Positions 9,200 to 16,246 of a DNA stretch of 42,291 bases are shown piece after piece. The DNA is from Pseudomonadales bacterium (GTDB taxonomy: Bacteria; Pseudomonadota; Gammaproteobacteria; Pseudomonadales; Pseudohongiellaceae): assembly GCA_022827425.1 (NCBI GenBank), contig JAJDSZ010000104.1:1-42291 (forward strand). Direction: 5' to 3'. A program made the translations under genes and the position numbers. The notes under the pieces were generated by a model that did no database searches, was not told the origin of the DNA, and saw nothing but the letters and a program-made list of their open reading frames with translations. Position 1 is the stretch's first letter. The number at the start of each line of letters is the position of its first letter.

Positions 9200-9251
9200 G
9201 CGCGGTTTTTGTCTTGCTCCCGAAACTTTTTCGCCGAAAACCGCGCATTTT
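9200..9251 (+). terminator. GC-rich hairpin followed by T-run upstream of RnfD-like gene
   Basis: GCGCGGTTTT (9200-9209) pairs with AAAACCGCGC (9237-9246) across a 27-base loop, and ATTTTT follows. On the plus strand this has terminator or attenuator form and stands about 130 bases before the RnfD-like start. The large loop lowers confidence. Confidence 0.35.
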
Positions 9252-9304
9252 TCCAACTCCTGTACTACATAGGCAGGGCCACAACGAAGCAGCCCGCGGC
9301 CCCG

Positions 9305-9334
9305 GCAGCCTGGGCCGCAGAAATTCACGGCGGC
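9305..9334. repeat. Diverged copy of the dispersed repeat upstream of the RnfD-like gene
   Basis: GCAGCCTGGGCCGCAGAAAT and the following ATTCACGGC match the repeat core (as at 24579) at about 24 of 30 positions. It lies 43 bases before the RnfD-like start, in the leader region. Confidence 0.45.
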
Positions 9335-9376
9335 TTCGTTTCCATTTCCGCAATTTCGTGATATATAGGGGTTTAA

Positions 9377-11008
9377 ATGAAAGCCGAAGAGATTGTCAGC
9401 ACGACTCACCGACTGGAGCAGTCCGGCGCTAAACGCCAATCCCGGCGAGCTTCCGAAGCCGGTCGCCCGCAAGCCTGGTCCGGCGAGAAGATTCTTGCCC
9501 TGCCCGCACTTGCGGCTTTGGGTCTCCTGTTCATCAGCCTGCAATCCAGAGTGCAGGACAACCGGATTCTGCTGGCCTCCACCCTGGGCGCCGGGGCGGT
9601 GTTGCTGTTGTGGCTGGGATGGCGTTGGATTGGCTGCCAGCGCGATGGCGACTATCCCGTAATTCGGATCCTTCTGCGGCCCCAGCATTATGTGCAGGCC
9701 ATGGTGCAGGGCAGCGTTTTTCTGTATTGGGGTTATTACTGGAGCCCGGTATACGACCACTTCTGGCTGCTCGGCGCGCAATTGCTGTTCGCTTACGGCT
9801 TCGACATGCTCCTCGCCTGGTCGCGCCGGCGCGAGTATCTGCTGGGCTTCGGGCCATTTCCCATCATCTTCAGTATCAATCTGTTCCTGTGGTTCCGCGA
9901 TGACTGGTTCTACCTGCAATACATCATGCTGGCGGCGGGCTTCATGGGCAAGGAGTACGTCCGCTGGATGCGCGATGGGCGCAGCGCGCACATCTTCAAT
10001 CCTTCGGCTTTCGCCCTGGGCCTGTTCTCCCTGGCCCTGATTGTCACCGGAACCACCGGGCTCACCCGGGGTCAGGAAATCGCCTCCACCCTGACCCTGG
10101 CGCCGAATATCTACGCCTTTCTGTTTCTGGCCGGCCTGGTGGTGATGTATTTCTTTTCCATCACCCTGGTGGCGGGCATGGCGGCAATATCGCTGTTCGC
10201 CATGAGCGCACTGTATTTCGCTTTCACCGGCGTACCGTACTTCATTGATTCGGAAATCCCCGCGGCGGTTTTTCTCGGCCTGCACCTGCTGGTCACCGAT
10301 CCTTCCACGTCGCCGCGCACGCCACTGGGCAAAGCCCTGTTCGGCCTGCTCTATGGCCTTGGGGTGTTTGGCCTTTACACCTTGCTCGGGGTTTTTGGAG
10401 CGCCGACTTTCTACGACAAGCTGCTGTGCGTGCCACTGCTCAATCTCAGCGTAATCGCCATCGACCGCGCCGTGAAGCGGATTCCGTCGCAGTCCTGGGC
10501 CCTGCTTTGGAAGCGCGGCTGGAATCCGGCGCGGGCGAATCCGGCGCATATGGCCTTATGGATCGCGGTGTTTGCCGGGGCTTCCCTTGCCGGCGGCGCC
10601 GACAGCCGCCACACCGGCGACAGCCTTCCCTTCTGGCAGCAGGCCTGCGCGGAATCCCGGCCCAACGCCTGCGATCGGCTGCTGCAATTGCAGGCCACCT
10701 ACTGCAATGACAATTCCGCCTGGGCCTGCAATGAACTCGGCGCCCATTACCGCGAAGGCAGCATCATCGCGGCGGACGAAGCGCTTGCCAGGGGCTTCTT
10801 CTCCCGGGCCTGCGAACTGAAATCCATGGCGGCCTGCCAGAATCTGCTGCGCGGCGACGCCCTGTACCGCACGCCGCCGGGCGACCTCGACCTGCGCCTG
10901 CTGTTGCGCGAAGGCGGACTGAACCTGATGGAAATTCCCCTGGCCGATCTCTACCGGCGCGCCTGCGATCATGGCTGGCAATTTGCCTGTGGGGAAAATC
11001 GCGCGTGA
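9377..11008 (+). CDS. NQR2/RnfD-like membrane protein with C-terminal cysteine-rich Sel1-like domain
   Basis: The 543-residue protein has about ten hydrophobic segments between residues 38 and 355, with the RnfD/NqrB-family signature LLVTDPSTSPRTPLGK and an upstream AHIFNPSAFAL. RnfD/NqrB proteins are FMN-bearing subunits of ion-pumping redox complexes. No other Rnf or Nqr subunits are encoded nearby, so this is a stand-alone member. After a last hydrophobic stretch (near 395-410) a probably periplasmic tail carries paired cysteines in Sel1-like helical repeats (ACAESRPNACDRLL, CNDNSAWACNELGAHYREG, FFSRACELKSMAACQNLL). ATG 9377 follows AGGGG. It overlaps the next gene by four bases. The fusion is unusual; function unknown. 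Confidence 0.75.
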   Translation: MKAEEIVSTTHRLEQSGAKRQSRRASEAGRPQAWSGEKILALPALAALGLLFISLQSRVQDNRILLASTLGAGAVLLLWLGWRWIGCQRDGDYPVIRILLRPQHYVQAMVQGSVFLYWGYYWSPVYDHFWLLGAQLLFAYGFDMLLAWSRRREYLLGFGPFPIIFSINLFLWFRDDWFYLQYIMLAAGFMGKEYVRWMRDGRSAHIFNPSAFALGLFSLALIVTGTTGLTRGQEIASTLTLAPNIYAFLFLAGLVVMYFFSITLVAGMAAISLFAMSALYFAFTGVPYFIDSEIPAAVFLGLHLLVTDPSTSPRTPLGKALFGLLYGLGVFGLYTLLGVFGAPTFYDKLLCVPLLNLSVIAIDRAVKRIPSQSWALLWKRGWNPARANPAHMALWIAVFAGASLAGGADSRHTGDSLPFWQQACAESRPNACDRLLQLQATYCNDNSAWACNELGAHYREGSIIAADEALARGFFSRACELKSMAACQNLLRGDALYRTPPGDLDLRLLLREGGLNLMEIPLADLYRRACDHGWQFACGENRA

Positions 11009-11946
11009 ACTCTTCCACCGCCGGGCATGCCCCGTCGCAACCGGCGAGCAGCCGTACCGGCATCGTACTGCTGGCGTTGATCGTGGCGCTGGTTTTTTTC
11101 TGGCTGTATCGCAATGGGGCCGCCCTCTCCCCCATCGTGGGGCAAGTGGAAACCCCGGCCACACTCGATGGTTTCCGCAGCGACGCCTGGATGCTTCCCG
11201 ACGAGACCCTGCTCGGCTTTGTGGAAGTGCCCGCCGGGGCATTCATCATGGGCAGCAATCCCCAACAGGACCCCATGGCCTACGAAAATGAACGCTGGTC
11301 GGCGCGGCGCAGGCAAGGCAATCCGAATCTGCCGGCATTCTATATCGGTCGATTCGAGGTGACCGTGGCGCAGTTCAACCGCTTCGCCGGGGAAAGCTCC
11401 GGCGGAATTGCCCCGCGCAATGGCGAGCCGGCGCATCCGGCAAGCCATGTGACCTGGCCGGAAGCCTTGGCCTATGGCCGCTGGCTGGGCGAGCAAATGC
11501 GCTCTTCGAGCGCAACGCCGGATGCGCTGCGGCAGGCGCTCGAAGCCGGCTGGCGGGTAACACTGCCCACCGAGGCGCAATGGGAAAAGGCGGCCCGGGG
11601 GGAAGCCGGCCGCATCTTTCCCTGGGGCGCCGACCCCGCCGCGGGCGATGCCAATTTTGCAAGCGGCGGTTCGCGCCCGGTGACCGCCGGCGCCTGCCCG
11701 CAATGCAGCTACGGGCTGGCCGACATGGCCGGCAATGTCTGGGAAATGACGAGCAGCCCCTTGCAGGATTATCCCTACAATCCCGACGATGACGCCGCTT
11801 CGCTCGGCGCGGACGCCCTGTTCGTCATGCGCGGCGGCTCCTGGCAGGACACCGCCAACAACATCCGGGGGGCCGTGCGCGGCGCGGTGGACCCAGGCGT
11901 GCGCAACCCCGCCATCGGATTCCGCCTTGCGTTGACGCCGCCTTGA
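11005..11946 (+). CDS. Membrane-anchored FGE/SUMF1-domain protein lacking the catalytic cysteines
   Basis: A 313-residue protein with an N-terminal membrane anchor (about 19-36) and a formylglycine-generating-enzyme fold after it: VPAGAFIMGS, FYIGRFEVTVAQFNRF, HPASHVTWPEALAY, LPTEAQWEKAARG, LADMAGNVWEM and VMRGGSW. True FGE has two copper-binding cysteines just after RGGS; here the segment reads RGGSWQDTANNIRGAVR with none, so sulfatase activation is unlikely. It does carry a CPQC pair (about 230-233). The GTG start overlaps the RnfD-like stop (GTGA), so the two are translationally coupled and probably act together at the membrane. No sulfatase gene is present. Confidence 0.8.
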   Translation: MNSSTAGHAPSQPASSRTGIVLLALIVALVFFWLYRNGAALSPIVGQVETPATLDGFRSDAWMLPDETLLGFVEVPAGAFIMGSNPQQDPMAYENERWSARRRQGNPNLPAFYIGRFEVTVAQFNRFAGESSGGIAPRNGEPAHPASHVTWPEALAYGRWLGEQMRSSSATPDALRQALEAGWRVTLPTEAQWEKAARGEAGRIFPWGADPAAGDANFASGGSRPVTAGACPQCSYGLADMAGNVWEMTSSPLQDYPYNPDDDAASLGADALFVMRGGSWQDTANNIRGAVRGAVDPGVRNPAIGFRLALTPP

Positions 11947-11947
11947 A

Positions 11948-13084
11948 TCAGTCCTGTTCCCCGCTCCAACTGACCCGGATCGGTTCGCTGCCGAAATAAT
12001 ACACGCCGGGCCTCTCGTCCAGGGAATACGCCAGATAGAAAGAGATCGTCTGGCCCTGCAACTGGTACACCGAGCCGATCAAGGGGCCGACGGAAGGTTC
12101 CCGGTTGTAGTGCCGGGTTCCCATGATGACCAGGTCCTGGGCGTACAGGCCGGGCTTGAGCGCTCCCGCCGACGGGATCTTGCTCGCGTCTTCCAGTGGA
12201 TGGAAGTTGCCGTCTGCGTGACGGGCGAACAATATGCCGTTATCCGTTGCCACCACCACATGCAAATCTCCCGGGCGGTGCCCGTGGGTCCGGTCCTTGA
12301 CCACGGTGCCATACACGGTGATGCGATCCGAGGGTTTGAAGTCATTTTCGAATGTCCTGCCGCCGTTGGTGGTGGCGCCGCCGACGAATCTGGCTTCGGT
12401 GGGCAAACTGTCGGTGGAAAGCCCTTCGCCGAGCAGAATGGGACACTCTTCGGGGCTGCCATAGCGCATGGCAAGGGCGCAGAGGTCGTCAATTGCCAGC
12501 ACCGGGTCGCGCCTGCCGTAGTTGAGCCTGGCCTGCATGATCGACGAGCGCACCGCGCTGTGGCCGAAACCCAGCGTGTGGCCGATTTCATGTGTCGCCA
12601 CATGATGGAAATGATGCGCGACGGACTCGAATCGCGACCTGCTGTGTTCGTTGAAGACAATGTCGCTTTCAACAATGCCGCCGGGATCCCAGGAAGTCTG
12701 GGTCACCGCATCGGCGATAGTGCCGCCGCCGCTGAAGTAACTGTCGTCGCCGCAGAACGTGGTGGAAAAGGAGGCGGTGTTGACCTTGTTCTGGGAACTG
12801 CCCCGGAAATTGGCCTGACACACCTCGCGTTCTTCTTCGATGGCATTCAGGCGGATATTGCCCGCGGCGTCCATCCAAACGTGCAGGGAGCGGACGAAAC
12901 TCTCGAAAAAGCTGACGCCATCGGACAAATTTCCCGGCAGATGCGCGTAATAGGTATGCTGGTTATCGCGAAGCCCCACCAGGTAGCTCAACTCGAAGCC
13001 GAGCGCCTGCCCCGGCGTGAGAACGGCGGCGAGCAACAGCAATACCGGAGGAATTGGCGACTTCAACATGGTGGTGTGAAGCAT
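11948..13084 (-). CDS. Secreted zinc metalloprotease (matrixin/metzincin-like)
   Basis: The product (378 residues from 13084, 373 if it starts at ATG 13069) has an N-terminal signal peptide ending near ALG. It carries the metzincin zinc motif HEIGHTLGFGHS and, after it, SSIM, which could be the Met-turn. The C-terminal third is a separate domain of unknown type. Secretion to the periplasm or outside is likely. Neither start has a clear ribosome binding site; 13084 lies only six bases after the preceding gene and could be coupled to it, while 13069 gives a more usual signal peptide. The stop is one base from the convergent FGE-like stop, leaving no room for a terminator. Confidence 0.8.
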   Translation of the reverse strand: MLHTTMLKSPIPPVLLLLAAVLTPGQALGFELSYLVGLRDNQHTYYAHLPGNLSDGVSFFESFVRSLHVWMDAAGNIRLNAIEEEREVCQANFRGSSQNKVNTASFSTTFCGDDSYFSGGGTIADAVTQTSWDPGGIVESDIVFNEHSRSRFESVAHHFHHVATHEIGHTLGFGHSAVRSSIMQARLNYGRRDPVLAIDDLCALAMRYGSPEECPILLGEGLSTDSLPTEARFVGGATTNGGRTFENDFKPSDRITVYGTVVKDRTHGHRPGDLHVVVATDNGILFARHADGNFHPLEDASKIPSAGALKPGLYAQDLVIMGTRHYNREPSVGPLIGSVYQLQGQTISFYLAYSLDERPGVYYFGSEPIRVSWSGEQD

Positions 13085-13090
13085 GAAATG

Positions 13091-13585
13091 TCAGCGCTGA
13101 AATTTCAAGTCCGGTTTGCGGCGGGTTTCCCGAAGGGAAAGGCAAGGGCAGGCGGGCGCATCGGACACCGGCCCGGGGCTGCAATAGCGCTCTTCCAGTT
13201 TTCCGGAAGCGGTGGACAGGACTTCCCGCCAGGGGCTCCAACGTTCCGAGACTTCGCAGATCTGCAGGCTGTCCCCGACAAGCAGCAATTCGCTGGCAAA
13301 TTGCCGGAAGCTTGCTTCACTGGCCATGGGCGCGGTTATGGCGCCGCTGGCAACAGAAGTGTTGGACTGCGACAGGCGAAAACAATTGCCCGCCCGCGAA
13401 CGATAGCGGCATAAGGCCAGCGGCGGCGCGCCACCACGCAGGACGAGGAATTGCCCGCTGCGGAGCGGGGCCGGAAAATGCGTGGCGGGGCTTTCCGGGC
13501 TGTTGTACTCGGGCGGCAGCGCGCCCGGCTTGCCGGAGGCGAATGCCAGCGGCAACACGATGACGAACGAATACAGGAATCTCAT
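13091..13585 (-). CDS. Hypothetical exported protein upstream of metalloprotease
   Basis: A 164-residue protein that I do not recognise. ATG 13585 has an ideal ribosome binding site (AAGGAGGAG, five bases away), so the gene is real. It begins with a signal peptide (MRFLYSFVIVLPLAFASG) and the mature part is rich in proline and serine, with several cysteines (CRYRSRAGNC and a CPC near the end) that could form disulfides. It lies six bases before the metalloprotease gene in the same direction; a propeptide-like, inhibitor or substrate role would fit but is only a guess. Confidence 0.65.
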   Translation of the reverse strand: MRFLYSFVIVLPLAFASGKPGALPPEYNSPESPATHFPAPLRSGQFLVLRGGAPPLALCRYRSRAGNCFRLSQSNTSVASGAITAPMASEASFRQFASELLLVGDSLQICEVSERWSPWREVLSTASGKLEERYCSPGPVSDAPACPCLSLRETRRKPDLKFQR

Positions 13586-13788
13586 TTGTCTCCTCCTTGC
13601 AGGATTCTGGAAAAAGCGGACGGAAGACCGCCGTTTGCTTGCAGCCGTTTGACCAGCCGGAGGGGTATAGGCAAGTTTTCGGGATTTCGCCAAATTTTCG
13701 GAAAAAATAGTTCAGGAGTCCGCGCCGCAGGGCACACAGACGGATCGCTCGCGATATATTGTCAGGAAATGCGTTCGGAGCAGGTCTA

Positions 13789-14664
13789 ATGAAGATAAAC
13801 AGGCAAGTTTGGATGATCGGCGCCTTGCTGGCCGTATTGCTGGCGCTGTTGTACTGGCCGCCGTCGGCCCGGAATGACGTGGCCTTCGCCACCGATGCGG
13901 AAACCCTGGCGAGAGGGGAGTATCTGGTGTCGGCCGGAGGCTGTATCAGTTGCCATCGGGGCACAGCGGACGAAACCGCTTTCAGCGGCGGCCTCGGGCT
14001 GGAATCCGACTTCGGTACTTTCCATGTGCCGAATATCACGCCGGATGCGGCAACCGGCATTGGCGGCTGGACCGCGGGAGAATTCCTGCGGGCCATGAAG
14101 CATGGCCGCGGCCCCGGAGGCGGGTTCTACTTTCCCTCGTTTCCCTGGCGGGCGTACGGAGGGCTTGCCGACGAAGATGTGCTGGCCATGGGCTCCTGGC
14201 TGATGTCTCTGGAGCCGGTGTCTTTCCAGGCGCCGGAACACGAAACGCCCTGGTGGCTGCTGCGGCCCGCCATGGCGGGCTGGAATCTTCTCGCGGGCCT
14301 TTATGCCGCGGAGGAAGAGGAGTTTGCGTCGGACCTCGTGGCCCGGGGCGCGTATCTTGCCCGCAACCTCGGCCACTGCGGGGAATGCCACACGCCGCGC
14401 AACAGCCTCGGCATACTCCTCGGCAGCCGTGAATTCGCCGGCGCCGAACTCGGCGGGGACACCGTGGAGGCCATCGACGCCACGGCGCTGGAAGAATGGA
14501 CTTTTGACAATTTCGACCTGTTCCTGCTGATCGGCCTCAAACCCGACGGCGAATTCGTCGGCGGCGACATGAACGAGGTCATCGAATACAACACGAGCCG
14601 GCTGACGGATGAGGATCGCGACGCCCTGGCGGCGTTTTTCACCCGGCATTCCGGGGAAGACTGA
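13789..14664 (+). CDS. Dihaem cytochrome c, membrane-anchored
   Basis: The 291-residue protein starts with an uncleaved-looking anchor or signal (residues 8-22) and has two haem c attachment sites, CISCH (about residue 46) and CGECH (about 196). Each is followed by features of the dihaem subunit of alcohol, aldehyde or gluconate dehydrogenases, such as HVPNITPD and GRGPGGGFYFPSFPWRAY. It would transfer electrons from a periplasmic dehydrogenase to the respiratory chain. No dehydrogenase subunit is adjacent, so its partner is unknown. ATG 13789 has GGAG eight bases upstream. Confidence 0.88.
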   Translation: MKINRQVWMIGALLAVLLALLYWPPSARNDVAFATDAETLARGEYLVSAGGCISCHRGTADETAFSGGLGLESDFGTFHVPNITPDAATGIGGWTAGEFLRAMKHGRGPGGGFYFPSFPWRAYGGLADEDVLAMGSWLMSLEPVSFQAPEHETPWWLLRPAMAGWNLLAGLYAAEEEEFASDLVARGAYLARNLGHCGECHTPRNSLGILLGSREFAGAELGGDTVEAIDATALEEWTFDNFDLFLLIGLKPDGEFVGGDMNEVIEYNTSRLTDEDRDALAAFFTRHSGED

Positions 14665-14991
14665 GGATTTGCAAGAAAAATTTGGCAAAAAAGACAAACA
14701 TCGACTAGGTATTTATACCGGCGCCCCCGCAATACCGAGCGCGGCAATTTCGCCTAACCGAATCCCGGCGCCGAGCGATAACAGGAATAGGAGCCTGCGC
14801 CGTAGGAATTCGCGAAAGCGAAAATTCGCTATCGCCGCGCCCCTGGCCGGTCGATTGAGGCGAATATTGGTGGATATTCAACGAAATCGAGCGGGCGGGG
14901 GCGTGGACGGGAGCGGATTTGCAGCCGTGAATTCCCACGGCGCAGGCTCCTAGGCGGCAGTGAAAGCCGCCAGTAGCCTATGGAGCGGAAA
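14665..14991. other. 327-bp intergenic region dominated by an inverted-repeat element
   Basis: No protein gene was found. The first 120 bases show no recognised feature and no clear terminator for the cytochrome gene. The rest is the 165-bp element at 14788-14952 described separately, followed by about 40 bases leading to the small membrane protein, whose promoter could lie in or beside the element. Confidence 0.6.
14788..14952. mobile_element. MITE-like 165-bp element with 27-bp terminal inverted repeats
   Basis: TAGGAGCCTGCGCCGT (from 14788) extends to 14814 and matches the reverse complement of 14926-14952 at 25 of 27 positions. The element ends in TA on both sides. It has no coding capacity; inside lies a small perfect hairpin TTCGC-GAAA-GCGAA near 14809-14822. 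Related single arms occur at 9305-9334, 18128-18145 and 24579-24618, so this is a dispersed family. Mobilisation by an IS630-type transposase would fit the TA ends but is inference. Confidence 0.65.
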
Positions 14992-15309
14992 ATGCCTGAC
15001 GACTTGTTGATTTTGCAGACGATTGTTGCCACCTGTTTCGCCACGTCGCTGATCCCCAACGCCATGTGGCGCCGCCACACCGGGGAGTACGTGGGTTTCC
15101 AGAGCAATCTGGTGCTGCTGTATTTCGTATTCCTGGTGAGCTTTGTGGGTAGCAATGTGGCCGCCATCCACGACGCCTGGGGCGCGGTGCTGCGCACGGG
15201 GTTGATGGTGGCCGCCACTTTTCTGCTCGGCTGGCTGGTCGCCGTTACCGCCTATTGGCGACGCTACCGCCAGCGTCCCCGCAAGGGCGCCCCGCCGGCC
15301 AGTCCCTGA
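14992..15309 (+). CDS. Small membrane protein, unknown; possible immunity-type partner of the next gene
   Basis: A 105-residue protein with about three hydrophobic segments (residues 7-24, 36-54 and 67-88) and a basic, proline-containing C-terminus (RRYRQRPRKGAPP). No family is recognised. ATG 14992 has GGAG five bases upstream, better than the ATG at 14980. It is followed after 99 bases by the double-glycine-leader peptide gene in the same direction. Bacteriocin immunity proteins are often small multi-span membrane proteins encoded beside the precursor, so that role is possible, but position is the only support. Confidence 0.6.
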   Translation: MPDDLLILQTIVATCFATSLIPNAMWRRHTGEYVGFQSNLVLLYFVFLVSFVGSNVAAIHDAWGAVLRTGLMVAATFLLGWLVAVTAYWRRYRQRPRKGAPPASP

Positions 15310-15408
15310 CCGTAGAAACTATTTTCCCCGAAAACCGCGCATTTTCTCCCGGGTCCGCCTATGGTTTGTGGGCAAGCGCCATTTACTTCAATCCATGAGG
15401 AACAAGAC

Positions 15409-15582
15409 ATGAGAGAACTTGATGAGAAAGAAATGCGGGCGGTCACGGGTGGAAGCCGGGCGGGATTTCCCATAAGGGCCCCACAGCAGTTCTGGCCGAC
15501 TGATCCGGTCAATCCGTTGACTGTGACTTTCGGGACACCAGTGGCGCCACACCTGGCCTTGCCGGGCATCTGGCCGCGCTGA
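15409..15582 (+). CDS. Double-glycine-leader peptide precursor (bacteriocin/RiPP-like candidate)
   Basis: A 57-residue product. The first 15 residues, MRELDEKEMRAVTGG, have the form of the leader of class II bacteriocins and related exported peptides: MREL start, acidic middle, a methionine, a small hydrophobic residue and a Gly-Gly end. The predicted 42-residue core has nine prolines, two tryptophans and no cysteine. GAGGA stands eight bases before ATG 15409 and a strong terminator follows 15 bases after the stop, so it is a complete unit. No C39-peptidase exporter or modification enzyme lies in the window, so export would depend on a distant system. It could also be an unrelated small protein. 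Confidence 0.6.
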   Translation: MRELDEKEMRAVTGGSRAGFPIRAPQQFWPTDPVNPLTVTFGTPVAPHLALPGIWPR

Positions 15583-15596
15583 ATCCGTTGACGCTC

Positions 15597-15638
15597 ACCA
15601 GCCTGCACAGTCGTCAGGGCTGCGCAGGCTGGTTTTTT
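15597..15638 (+). terminator. Rho-independent terminator after the peptide gene
   Basis: ACCAGCCTGC (15597-15606) pairs perfectly with GCAGGCTGGT (15624-15633), and the T-run continues to 15638. The stop codon of the peptide gene is 15 bases before. It ends eight bases before the minus-strand cytochrome c' stop, so it may also separate the two convergent units. Confidence 0.88.
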
Positions 15639-15645
15639 GGCTCAG

Positions 15646-16128
15646 TCAGTCGGTGTCTTCGCGATAGGTTTCGTGGCAGTTGCCACAGGCGCCGCCCAGG
15701 GTGCGCACCGCGCCAAGGGTGGCGGCCATATCGCCGCCGGCGGCCACATCGGCGAATTCATTGGCTGCGCTCACCAGTGCCCGGGCCTTGACGTCGATAT
15801 CGTCCAGATTGTCCCAGATCAAATCCAGCGCTTCGGTTTCCACGTCATAATCGCGGGTATCCATGGCGCCGAGCAGGTCCGGGATCATCGGCGCGAGCGC
15901 GGCAATGCGACGGCCGTTGCGCTCGGCGAGTTCGGCGTCAAAAGGCGCGCCCTGGGTCATGGCGATAATCGCGCCGATATTGAACCGCAGCAGTTTGAAT
16001 ACGGCTTGCCGATCCGCCGTGGCGCCAGCGGCCATTTGTTCCGGCGTGGGTCCGTCGTCCTGGGCCGAAACCACGAAGAGCATACTTGATCCGACAAAAA
16101 CCGCCAGCGCTAGCAGAAACTTCTTCAT
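15646..16128 (-). CDS. Cytochrome c' (class II c-type cytochrome)
   Basis: A 160-residue periplasmic protein: signal peptide (MKKFLLALAVFVGSSMLFVVSA) then a four-helix-bundle sequence with the haem site CGNCH near the C-terminus, as in cytochrome c'. The N-terminal RQAVFKLLRFNIGAI segment matches the first helix of the family. These proteins bind NO and may protect against it or carry electrons. ATG 16128 is chosen because it gives the signal peptide and has AGGAG upstream. It lies 118 bp after the ABC permease gene in the same direction and may have its own promoter. Confidence 0.88.
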   Translation of the reverse strand: MKKFLLALAVFVGSSMLFVVSAQDDGPTPEQMAAGATADRQAVFKLLRFNIGAIIAMTQGAPFDAELAERNGRRIAALAPMIPDLLGAMDTRDYDVETEALDLIWDNLDDIDVKARALVSAANEFADVAAGGDMAATLGAVRTLGGACGNCHETYREDTD

Positions 16129-16246
16129 TCCCGTGGTACTCCTGTTGCAAGATGGGTTTGCCCAAGGGTTTCCCGTTCGGGCAATGGCGCAAAATATATA
16201 GCAATTCTCCGGCGAATGTAAGCAAGCCCGGGAAGCCTGTGCCTCT

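Larger units (their letters stand above)
9010..9376. other. 367-bp divergent intergenic region with two hairpins and a repeat-family copy
   Basis: This gap separates the minus-strand DUF1800 gene from the plus-strand RnfD-like gene. It holds a perfect 9-bp-stem hairpin at 9158-9181, a 10-bp-stem hairpin at 9200-9246 followed by ATTTTT, an 18-base sequence (9234-9251) repeated exactly at 15328-15345, and a diverged copy of the dispersed repeat at 9305-9334. No convincing protein gene lies here. It must contain promoters for both flanking genes; I could not pick reliable boxes. Confidence 0.7.

Noticed and set aside
8933-10549. Long minus-strand frame (538 codons) opposite the RnfD-like gene
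   Set aside because: It lies across two genes and the divergent promoter region, and its translation is low-complexity Gln/Arg/Gly typical of an antisense shadow.
11005-11946. Formylglycine-generating enzyme that activates sulfatases
   Set aside because: The two cysteines after RGGS that bind copper and drive the reaction are absent, and no sulfatase is encoded nearby.
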